This document shows, one piece after another, positions 1-5,208 of a stretch of DNA of 7,094 bases. Both the position numbers and the translations under genes were made by a program. The stretch's first letter is position 1. Every line of letters starts with the position of its first letter. Source of the stretch: Chloroflexota bacterium (GTDB taxonomy: Bacteria > Chloroflexota > Anaerolineae > B4-G1 > SLSP01); contig JAKJAB010000179.1 in assembly GCA_022707725.1 (NCBI GenBank), positions 1-7,094 on the forward strand, in the 5' to 3' direction. Under the pieces are notes generated by a model. The model saw only the letters and a list, made by a program, of their open reading frames with translations, did not search any database and had not been told where the DNA came from.

Positions 1-609
1 GAACGCATCACCCGCTGGAGCCGCATCACCGGGCGTGAGGCGCTCGGTCTGCCGCTGGATGGGCCGGTGTTGTTGGTCTTTGGCGGCAGTCGCGGGGCGC
101 GCTCGATCAACCAGGCGTTGCTGGCGCACTTACCGGAATTGACAAAAATTGCTGACGTGATGCACGTCAGCGGTGAACGGGATTGGCCTGAAGTGTCGGC
201 GGAGCGCAAAAAACTGCCGGAACAAGTCAAAGCACGTTATCACGCGCATGCCTATCTCCACGACGAGATGGGTGCCGCCATGGCGGCAGCGGATCTGGTC
301 ATCTGCCGGGCCGGGGCTTCTATTCTGGGCGAGTTTCCCTATTTCGGCCTGCCATCGATCCTGGTCCCCTACCCTTACGCCTGGCGCTATCAAAAGGTCA
401 ACGCAGCGTGGCTCGCCAATCGCGGCGCTGCCGTCATCGTCGAAGATGCCGCGCTGCCGGAACAGATCGTGTCCACCGTGCGCGCCTTGCTGCTGGATAC
501 CCCACGGCGAGAGGCAATGACGGCTGCGGCTCGCGCGCTCGCCCGACCAGACGCGGCCCAGCGGCTGGCAGAATTGTTGGTGCAGGTGGCGCGCAAACAA
601 GAGGGATGA
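1..609 (+). CDS. murG: MurG, UDP-GlcNAc:lipid I GlcNAc transferase (5' truncated by window edge)
   Basis: This is the C-terminal 202 residues of MurG. The enzyme transfers GlcNAc from UDP-GlcNAc to lipid I on the inner face of the membrane, making lipid II. The frame is open from base 1, so the first roughly 150-170 residues lie upstream; the GTG at 67 is internal and not the start. Fragment residues 28-33 are the glycine-rich GGSRGA loop that opens the C-terminal Rossmann domain of this GT-B family. Residues 102-111 (CRAGASILGE) carry the conserved Glu (E111, equivalent to E. coli E269) that binds the donor nucleotide sugar. The QKVNA segment (Q131, N134) matches the conserved Gln/Asn that follow. 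The gene ends with TGA one base before the next start, and its last codons (AAGAGGGA) supply the ribosome binding site for that gene, so the two are probably coupled. Identification is secure from motifs and context. Confidence 0.96.
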   Translation, partial: ERITRWSRITGREALGLPLDGPVLLVFGGSRGARSINQALLAHLPELTKIADVMHVSGERDWPEVSAERKKLPEQVKARYHAHAYLHDEMGAAMAAADLVICRAGASILGEFPYFGLPSILVPYPYAWRYQKVNAAWLANRGAAVIVEDAALPEQIVSTVRALLLDTPRREAMTAAARALARPDAAQRLAELLVQVARKQEG

Positions 610-610
610 T

Positions 611-1141
611 ATGGTACCCATACAAACCGTATTTATAGGTCTGGTTATACTGTTTGGCATCATCGGTGGGTTGCGCGGATGGGCCAAAGAACTGCTGGTC
701 AGCTTCAGTGTGATTCTGGCGCGCTTCATTGAGATGGTGCTGGTCAAACACGTGCCTGTGGTCAACACTTCACTGCAGACGTTGGCCACCCACGATGCGA
801 AAACCTGGTTCTACGTGCGCGCGATCATCTTCGTCGTGATCGTCTCTTTCGGCTACGCCACCACGATCATCTCCTCCATCTTAGGATCGCGGGCACGCAA
901 GGAGAAATTGCAGGATACGCTGTTGGGTTTTTTCCTGGGAGCGATCAACGGGTTTCTGGTGGTGGGAATGCTATGGGGATTCCTGCACGAAAAAGGGTAT
1001 GCGCTGTGGGGCATCACCGCTCCCACCACGGCCCAAGCCCTAGGCATCATCCCATATCTACCCATCGGGTGGCTGGAAGGGCCAACGTTGTTGGTGGCGG
1101 TGGCGGTCGCCTTCGCCTTTGTGCTTATCGTCTTTATCTAA
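611..1141 (+). CDS. CvpA-like integral membrane protein
   Basis: A 176-residue, strongly hydrophobic protein with about five predicted membrane segments (near residues 4-20, 27-46, 67-91, 104-125 and 158-176). The first hairpin carries a GIIGGLRGW motif (16-24), resembling the small-residue plus Arg-Gly signature of the CvpA (colicin V production) family. A basic loop, RARKEK (94-99), lies between segments 3 and 4. A second small-residue helix, LLGFFLGAINGF (104-115), also fits CvpA. The protein ends inside its last membrane segment with no cytoplasmic tail. The ATG at 611 is preceded by AGAGGGA and follows the murG stop by one base; murC starts 9 bases after its stop. This packing makes it a real cotranscribed gene. 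CvpA proteins have no settled biochemical role. Its place between murG and murC suggests an envelope function, but that is inference. It could be a divergent unrelated membrane protein. Confidence 0.8.
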   Translation: MVPIQTVFIGLVILFGIIGGLRGWAKELLVSFSVILARFIEMVLVKHVPVVNTSLQTLATHDAKTWFYVRAIIFVVIVSFGYATTIISSILGSRARKEKLQDTLLGFFLGAINGFLVVGMLWGFLHEKGYALWGITAPTTAQALGIIPYLPIGWLEGPTLLVAVAVAFAFVLIVFI

Positions 1142-1150
1142 GGTGGCGTT

Positions 1151-2545
1151 ATGATCAACTTTCAGCAGGTTCGCGAAGTTCATATTGTCGGCATCGGCGG
1201 CGCGGGGATGTCGGCGATTGCGCGCGTGCTGCAAGGCAAGGGAGTGCGCGTCCACGGCTCGGATCAACGGCAATCGCCGCTCATTGATGCGCTGGCAGCG
1301 GAAGGCATCCCAGTCGCCATCGGGCACACAGCGGGCAACCTGGGCCGGGCCGACCTCGTGTTGATCTCTTCCGCCGTCCTCGAGGATAACGCCGAAGTGC
1401 GAGCAGCCAAACAGCAGGGCATTCAGGTACTGGATCGCCCACAGTTTCTCGGCGCGCTGACAGCCGGCTACGACGTCATCGCCATCGCGGGGGCACACGG
1501 CAAGACCACCGTCACCGGCATGACGACGCTGCTGCTGTTGGAAGCGGGCCTCGATCCCACCTACATCGTGGGCGGGGTGATGGCGGACCTGGCCACCAAT
1601 GGCCATGCCGGAGCGGGAAAGCATTTCGTGATCGAAGCGGACGAATACCGCAACACATTTTTGGCGCTCAAACCGGCCATTGCCGTCGTGACGAACGTGG
1701 AATTCGATCATCCGGACAGCTTCCCAAGCGAGCGCTTCGTGCGCATGGCCTTCGGCAATTTCGTGGACAATATTCGCACAGGCGGCACCTTGATCGCGTG
1801 TAATGACGACCGGCTGGCACACGCCATCGGCGCGTCATATCACGCCAACGGTGGCAATTTGATGCTGTACGGCCAGAACGAGGGCGTCGGGCTGACGTGG
1901 CGCGCCACCGGCATCCACGCGAACGAGTTGGGCGGCGTAACCTTCACCGCCAGGTTGGGCGCCGAAGTGATGGGCGACATCCACCTGCGCGTGCCCGGCG
2001 ATTACAATGCCATCAACGCGTTGGCGGTGTTGGGGGTGGCTGAGGCGCTGGGGATCAAATGGGCGATCGCACGCGCGGCATTGGAGCGGTTCACCGGCAC
2101 GGCGCGGCGTTTCGAGATTCTGGGAGACATCGATGGCATCGTCGTCATCGACGATTACGCCCACCACCCCACGCAGATTCGCAACGTCCTGCGCGCGGTG
2201 CGGCAGCGCTATCCGGGGCGGCGCATCGTCGCCGCGTGGGAGCCGCACACGTTCAGCCGCGTTCGGGCACTGCATACCGATTTTATGGCGGCGTTCGCAG
2301 ATGCAGATCACGTAGTCGTGCTGCCCATCTACGCGGCGCGGGAAGCTGACGACGGCACGCTGACCTCCGACAGCCTGGCGCAGCAGATCAAGCATCCGTC
2401 GGTCGAAGCCTTTGCTACCCTGGAGGAAGCCATTTTCCGCCTCACCGGGCAGGCGCAAACCGGCGACGTCATCCTGATGCTGGGCGCGGGCAACGAGTAC
2501 ATCGTGGGCAGGCGCCTGGTACTGGAATTGGAGCGCACAAGTTAA
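1151..2545 (+). CDS. murC: UDP-N-acetylmuramate--L-alanine ligase (MurC)
   Basis: MurC adds L-Ala to UDP-MurNAc in an ATP-dependent cytoplasmic step, the first amino acid of the peptidoglycan stem. At 464 residues it is of normal length. The three Mur ligase domains are visible. The N-terminal UDP-binding fold has GIGGAGM (14-20). The central ATPase domain has the P-loop GAHGKTT (114-120, K118), EADE (162-165) and NVEFDH (182-187, with the carbamoyl-Lys/His-type H187). NAIN (286-289) holds the two conserved Asn. The C-terminal domain has RRFE (319-322), DDYAHHP (334-340), EPHTFSRV (364-371) and GAG (445-447). AAGGTGG at 1140-1146 precedes the ATG by four bases. Two motif positions are unusual: EADEYRN where EADE(S/Y)D is usual, and PGDYN where PGxHN is usual. 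The main catalytic residues are retained, so the enzyme is probably active. The TAA stop sits two bases before a long heptamer repeat. Confidence 0.97.
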   Translation: MINFQQVREVHIVGIGGAGMSAIARVLQGKGVRVHGSDQRQSPLIDALAAEGIPVAIGHTAGNLGRADLVLISSAVLEDNAEVRAAKQQGIQVLDRPQFLGALTAGYDVIAIAGAHGKTTVTGMTTLLLLEAGLDPTYIVGGVMADLATNGHAGAGKHFVIEADEYRNTFLALKPAIAVVTNVEFDHPDSFPSERFVRMAFGNFVDNIRTGGTLIACNDDRLAHAIGASYHANGGNLMLYGQNEGVGLTWRATGIHANELGGVTFTARLGAEVMGDIHLRVPGDYNAINALAVLGVAEALGIKWAIARAALERFTGTARRFEILGDIDGIVVIDDYAHHPTQIRNVLRAVRQRYPGRRIVAAWEPHTFSRVRALHTDFMAAFADADHVVVLPIYAAREADDGTLTSDSLAQQIKHPSVEAFATLEEAIFRLTGQAQTGDVILMLGAGNEYIVGRRLVLELERTS

Positions 2546-2547
2546 GG

Positions 2548-2701
2548 GTGAAGAGTGAAGAGTAAAGAGTAAAGAGTAAAGAGTGAAGAGTAAAGAGTAA
2601 AGAGTAAAGAGTGAAGAGTAAAGAGTGAAGAGTAAAGAGTGAAGAGTAAAGAGTAAAGAGTGAAGAGTAAAGAGTAAAGAGTGAAGAGTGAAGAGTGAAG
2701 A
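2548..2701 (+). repeat. 22-unit perfect heptamer array, consensus GTRAAGA
   Basis: From 2548 to 2701 the sequence is exactly 22 tandem copies of a 7-bp unit with no insertions or deletions, using only two variants. Units 1, 2, 6, 10, 12, 14, 17, 20, 21 and 22 are GTGAAGA; the other twelve are GTAAAGA. The array begins two bases after the murC stop and is almost all purine on the transcribed strand, with one T per unit. Each unit contains TGA or TAA at its bases 2-4. Because 7 is not a multiple of 3, successive units rotate through the frames, so all three + frames are closed every 21 bp. The minus strand has no stop codons across the array. Counting was by eye, but the register was checked unit by unit. 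It is probably a slippage-prone microsatellite of STRR type; any function is unknown. Confidence 0.97.
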
Positions 2702-2704
2702 GAA

Positions 2705-2779
2705 TTCGCTGATTCTCTATTCGCTGATTCTCTATTCGCTGATTCTCTATTCGCTGATTCTCTATTCGCTGATTCTCTA
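2705..2779 (+). repeat. Five perfect 15-bp tandem repeats, pyrimidine-rich
   Basis: Five identical copies of TTCGCTGATTCTCTA run from 2705 to 2779 with a further partial TTC at 2780-2782. The array starts three bases after the purine-rich heptamer array and is itself pyrimidine-rich, so the strand bias flips at the junction. Since 15 is a multiple of three, one frame reads straight through as (SLILY)x5, in phase with the small gene that follows. The unit can be read as a CGCTGAT heptamer plus an 8-mer, and CGCTGAT matches the heptamer family found between murB and ddl. The last copy ends four bases before the GGAGGAG ribosome binding site of the downstream gene, so the array probably forms its 5' untranslated leader. 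Confidence 0.97.
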
Positions 2780-2783
2780 TTCT

Positions 2784-2790
2784 GGAGGAG
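2784..2790 (+). promoter_or_regulatory. Ribosome binding site for the 48-aa protein
   Basis: GGAGGAG is a near-perfect Shine-Dalgarno sequence 2-4 bases before the ATG at 2793. It is the reason for choosing 2793 over the GTG at 2688, which lies inside the heptamer array and has only repeat-derived AAGAG upstream. The site directly follows the 15-bp repeats, so a change in repeat number would alter the sequence just upstream of it. Confidence 0.8.
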
Positions 2791-2792
2791 CT

Positions 2793-2939
2793 ATGTCACG
2801 TCTGACAAACTGGTTCATCAAATTCACAGGTATCAAGGGACGCCAGCAGGCGCGCTACCGGGCCTACCAGTCTGAGGCGCTCAGCGCCAAGATGCGGGTC
2901 GTTAAGCGCGCCCAGGGCAAGCAAAAGGGAGGCCGATGA
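2793..2939 (+). CDS. Small, highly basic hypothetical protein (48 aa)
   Basis: I do not recognise this protein. From the ATG at 2793 it has 48 residues, of which 13 are Lys or Arg and only one is acidic (E28), giving a charge near +12. The N-terminal part (LTNWFIKFTGI, 4-14) is hydrophobic with spaced polar residues and could be a short amphipathic helix. The rest (GRQQARYRAYQSE... to KQKGGR) is polar and basic, probably helical with a disordered tail. It has a strong GGAGGAG site, and its TGA overlaps the murB ATG (ATGA at 2936-2939), which argues for real translation and coupling with murB. Binding to RNA, DNA or anionic membrane would fit the composition but is inference. An in-frame upstream GTG at 2688 would give an 83-residue form beginning MKSEEN followed by five SLILY repeats; I consider this form unlikely. 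Confidence 0.72.
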   Translation: MSRLTNWFIKFTGIKGRQQARYRAYQSEALSAKMRVVKRAQGKQKGGR

Positions 2940-3874
2940 CGGAGCGTAGCCTGGCGGTCGTTGCAGCCGTGTTGGGCGATGCAGCGCAGCGCGATGTCCC
3001 CTTGGCGCGTTATTCCGGGGTAGGCATCGGCGGGCCGGCGGAGTTGCTGGTCATCGCACACGACCGTGACACACTCATCCGGGCCATTCTCCTGGCGCAA
3101 GAGGCCGGAATCGCATGGCGAGTTTTTGGAGGATTGACCAACATGCTTTTGCCCGATGGCGGGTTGCGCGGGATGATCATTCTCAATCACACCCGCGGCG
3201 TGGACTACGATACAGCGACATGCCGCGTGATCGCCGAATCCGGCGCGGTCATCGCCAAACTGGCGCAAGAGGCAACACGTAGAGGTTGGGGAGGATTGAC
3301 ATGGGCGGTGGGACTGCCCGGCACGGTCGGTGGGGCGGTGGTGAACAATGCAGGCGCGTTCGGCGGAGAAATCGCCAAAACGCTCATCGCCGCCGAGATC
3401 TTGACGCCGGACGGGCACATTCAAACGGTAGAGCCGGACTGGTTTGCGTTCCAATACCGGTACAGCAAGCTCAAGGCAGCGGATACGCAGGTGATCGTGG
3501 TCAGCGCAACGTTCGAATTGACGCTGCGCGACCCGGCAGCGCTGGCGGCGAAAGCTAACGAATACACCGGACGCCGCCAGCGCACCCAACCGCCGGGCCG
3601 GACGTTGGGTTCGACGTTCAAAAATCCACCCGGTGACTACGCCGGGCGCTTGATCGAAGCGGCAGGGTTGAAGGGTACGCGGCACGGTGGGTGCATGATC
3701 TCAGAGCAGCACGCGAACTTTTTCATAAACGAGGGCAACGGCACGGCAGCCGATTTTCAAGCCTTGATCGACCTGGTCCAGGTAGAGGTCCAGCGGCAAT
3801 TCGGCATCCGCCTTGAGCCAGAAATCGAGATTATTGAGCCGGCAGCCGTCAGCGATCAGCTTTCAGCCAGATAG
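2936..3874 (+). CDS. murB: UDP-N-acetylenolpyruvoylglucosamine reductase (MurB)
   Basis: MurB is the cytoplasmic FAD enzyme that uses NADPH to reduce UDP-GlcNAc-enolpyruvate to UDP-MurNAc. This 312-residue protein shows the FAD-binding VAO-type fold: YSGVGIGGPAE (26-36), GGLTNMLLPD (65-74) and GLPGTVGGAVVNNAGAFGGEI (126-146). The three catalytic residues are present: Arg175 in YRYS, Ser226 in GSTFKNP and Glu296 in LEPE, matching E. coli R159, S229 and E325. The layout is that of the shorter type II MurB, without the E. coli insertion. GGGAGG lies three bases before the ATG, which overlaps the preceding TGA. The FAD loop reads GLTN where G(E/G)GSN is usual. MurB proteins normally end soon after the LEPEV strand; here about 11 further residues (PAAVSDQLSAR) are encoded by the left half of an inverted heptamer repeat, so the tail is probably repeat-derived and dispensable. 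Confidence 0.97.
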   Translation: MTERSLAVVAAVLGDAAQRDVPLARYSGVGIGGPAELLVIAHDRDTLIRAILLAQEAGIAWRVFGGLTNMLLPDGGLRGMIILNHTRGVDYDTATCRVIAESGAVIAKLAQEATRRGWGGLTWAVGLPGTVGGAVVNNAGAFGGEIAKTLIAAEILTPDGHIQTVEPDWFAFQYRYSKLKAADTQVIVVSATFELTLRDPAALAAKANEYTGRRQRTQPPGRTLGSTFKNPPGDYAGRLIEAAGLKGTRHGGCMISEQHANFFINEGNGTAADFQALIDLVQVEVQRQFGIRLEPEIEIIEPAAVSDQLSAR

Positions 3875-3901
3875 CTGATGGCTGATCGCTGAAAGCTGAT
3901 C
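3843..3901 (+). repeat. Inverted heptamer repeat over the murB stop, with competing hairpins
   Basis: The left half (3843-3870) is four heptamers beginning CAGC; the right half (3873-3900) is four heptamers with GCTGA at positions 2-6 (AGCTGAT, GGCTGAT, CGCTGAA, AGCTGAT). The halves are inverted copies, so several hairpins are possible. One has a perfect 14-bp stem (3854-3867 with 3888-3901, 20-nt loop). Another, shifted by a unit, has a perfect 12-bp stem (3849-3860 with 3881-3892). A third has a 7-bp stem (3863-3869 with 3879-3885). These exclude one another. The element contains the last codons and TAG of murB and ends two bases before the ddl Shine-Dalgarno. No T-run follows the stem, so it does not look like a standard intrinsic terminator. 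Confidence 0.9.
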
Positions 3902-3902
3902 C

Positions 3903-3907
3903 AGGAG
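3903..3907 (+). promoter_or_regulatory. Ribosome binding site for ddl (supports GTG start)
   Basis: AGGAG lies eight bases before the GTG at 3916. That GTG begins MGRIKVAVLFGG, the expected N-terminus of a D-Ala ligase, so it is taken as the start. The site is one base away from the base of the 14-bp hairpin (3854-3867/3888-3901), close enough that the folded stem could affect ribosome access. Confidence 0.8.
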
Positions 3908-3915
3908 ACGTAACA

Positions 3916-5085
3916 GTGGGACGAATAAAAGTAGCGGTGTTATTCGGTGGGCGCTCCGGCGAGCATGAGGTGAGCATTATGTCGGCTCGCTCGGTGATAC
4001 GCGCGCTCGACCCGGCGAAATACGAGGCGATTCCGGTGGGGATCACCCGGCAGGGCCGCTGGCTCGTCGGCGCGGATCCGATGAAGGCCCTGGAAAGCGA
4101 GGACCTGACCGGCACGCAATTCGCTGCCATTTTCGCCGACCCGTCCAAGCAAGGGCTGTGGGCCGATATAGAAACGCAAACCGCTACCAATAATCATCTC
4201 GCCACTATCGAAAAGGGCGGCGAGAGTACATTGGCCTCTCTCTCGCAGGTGGATGTTGTCTTCCCTGTGCTACACGGGACGTTCGGCGAGGATGGCACGG
4301 TGCAAGGCTTGCTCGAATTGGCGGGCGTGCCCTACGTGGGCGGTGGCGTGCTCAACTCGGCGCTGGCGATGGACAAGATCGCCTTCAAAGACGTCGCCAA
4401 GGCGCGCGGGCTGCCCATCACCGATTACGTGTGGACAACGCGCCGGCAATGGCTGGCTGAAGCCGACAGCGTGATGGATGAAATCGAGCGCAAACTCGGC
4501 TATCCTGTCTTCACCAAACCGGCCAATCTGGGATCGAGCGTAGGCATCTGCAAATGCCACAATCGCGCCGAACTGCGACAGGGGATGGACGAAGCCGCCT
4601 GCTACGACCGTCGCATCCTGGCTGAGTGGGCTGTACCCGATGCGCGCGAGATCGAAGTGAGCGTCCTGGGCAACGAAGAACCGATGGCCTCGATTCCCGG
4701 CGAAATCATCCCCAGTCGGGAATTCTACGACTATCAGGCCAAATATCTGGATCAGGGCGAGGATGCCTCGCAACTGTTGATTCCGGCCCCGCTGGACGAG
4801 GCCACGGTCCGGCAAGTACAGCGTCTGGCAGTCGAGGCTTACCGCGCCATCGATGGCGCAGGCATGGCGCGGGTGGATTTTTTGCTCAACCGCACGACAG
4901 GCGAACTTTATTTGAACGAGATCAACACCATTCCAGGATTCACCAGCATCAGCATGTATCCAAAACTGTGGGAGGCATCGGGCATCCCGTACAGTCGATT
5001 GCTGGATTGGCTCATCGACCTGGCGCTGGACCGCCACACAGAGAATGCCCGATCCGAGAGAGTTTTCCGACCGGGGGAGAAATGA
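3916..5085 (+). CDS. ddl: D-alanine--D-alanine ligase
   Basis: Ddl joins two D-Ala using ATP, supplying the dipeptide that MurF adds to the stem peptide. The protein has 389 residues, slightly longer than E. coli DdlB and close to VanA/DdlA-type enzymes. It shows the ATP-grasp layout: GGRSGEHEVS (11-20) with the substrate-binding E16; VLHGTFGEDG (118-127); KPANLGSSVG (201-210) with S207/S208; the omega loop EFYDYQAKY (269-277); RVDF (319-322, D321); and NEINTIPGFT (334-343). The loop Tyr (Y277, equivalent to DdlB Y216) indicates D-Ala-D-Ala rather than the D-Ala-D-lactate made by VanA-type ligases. Translation starts at GTG with AGGAG eight bases upstream. A charged tail of about 18 residues (372-389) follows the fold. 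The TGA stop abuts the second GTRAAGA array, so ddl and ftsQ are separated by repeats. Confidence 0.97.
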   Translation: MGRIKVAVLFGGRSGEHEVSIMSARSVIRALDPAKYEAIPVGITRQGRWLVGADPMKALESEDLTGTQFAAIFADPSKQGLWADIETQTATNNHLATIEKGGESTLASLSQVDVVFPVLHGTFGEDGTVQGLLELAGVPYVGGGVLNSALAMDKIAFKDVAKARGLPITDYVWTTRRQWLAEADSVMDEIERKLGYPVFTKPANLGSSVGICKCHNRAELRQGMDEAACYDRRILAEWAVPDAREIEVSVLGNEEPMASIPGEIIPSREFYDYQAKYLDQGEDASQLLIPAPLDEATVRQVQRLAVEAYRAIDGAGMARVDFLLNRTTGELYLNEINTIPGFTSISMYPKLWEASGIPYSRLLDWLIDLALDRHTENARSERVFRPGEK

Positions 5086-5162
5086 GAAGAGAGAAAAGAG
5101 TGAAGAGTGAAGAGTAAAGAGTGAAGAGTAAAGAGTAAAGAGTAAAGAGAAACGAGAAATGA
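5086..5162 (+). repeat. Second GTRAAGA heptamer array (7 perfect units, degenerate flanks)
   Basis: Seven perfect units run from 5100 to 5148 in the order GTGAAGA, GTGAAGA, GTAAAGA, GTGAAGA, then three GTAAAGA. The same register continues into imperfect units on both sides: GAAGAGA and GAAAAGA before (5086-5099), GAAACGA and GAAATGA after (5149-5162), giving 11 units in all. It starts on the base after the ddl stop, just as the array at 2548 starts two bases after the murC stop. Degenerate edges around a perfect core suggest an older array whose centre is kept uniform by slippage. Confidence 0.93.
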
Positions 5163-5173
5163 ATAAATATCTA

Positions 5174-5208
5174 ACTCATTACTCATTACCAATTACTCAT
5201 TACCAATT
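5174..5208 (+). repeat. ACTCATT/ACCAATT heptamer array
   Basis: Five tandem 7-bp units: ACTCATT, ACTCATT, ACCAATT, ACTCATT, ACCAATT, then a partial ACC. This is a different heptamer family from the GTRAAGA array 11 bases upstream, and like it uses two interchangeable variants. The surrounding 5150-5220 stretch is AT-rich beside GC-rich genes and could hold a promoter for ftsQ, but I cannot pick out a convincing -35/-10 pair. The unit type is strongly reminiscent of heptamers described as STRR sequences in filamentous cyanobacteria. Confidence 0.9.

Noticed and set aside
1058..1822. Long open frame on the minus strand opposite murC (254 codons)
   Set aside because: It lies opposite a well-supported gene, shows no recognisable family motif and is Arg/His-rich, as expected for a shadow of GC-rich coding DNA.
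2548..2779. CRISPR array
   Set aside because: Units are 7 and 15 bp with no unique spacers between them and no cas genes nearby, so these are tandem repeats, not CRISPR.
3286..3558. Possible internal start in murB, GGAGGATTGACATG near 3290-3303
   Set aside because: It looks like a ribosome binding site plus ATG, but the frame differs from murB, overlaps its core and encodes a low-complexity Arg/Gly product.
2864..3685. Long minus-strand open frame opposite murB (273 codons)
   Set aside because: It mirrors the murB codons, has a composition typical of antisense shadows and crosses the small gene junction without its own ribosome binding site.
3854..3901. Intrinsic terminator after murB
   Set aside because: The 14-bp stem is strong, but the loop is 20 bases, no T-run follows and ddl starts 15 bases later, so it was listed as a repeat rather than a terminator.
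4270..5037. Minus-strand open frame opposite ddl (255 codons)
   Set aside because: Shadow of ddl; no motif and no operon context on that strand.
4908..5192. Minus-strand frame with repeated Ser-Leu-Leu-Phe-Thr-Leu-His
   Set aside because: The repeated peptide is only the stop-free complement of the GTRAAGA array joined to ddl antisense; it is a repeat artefact.
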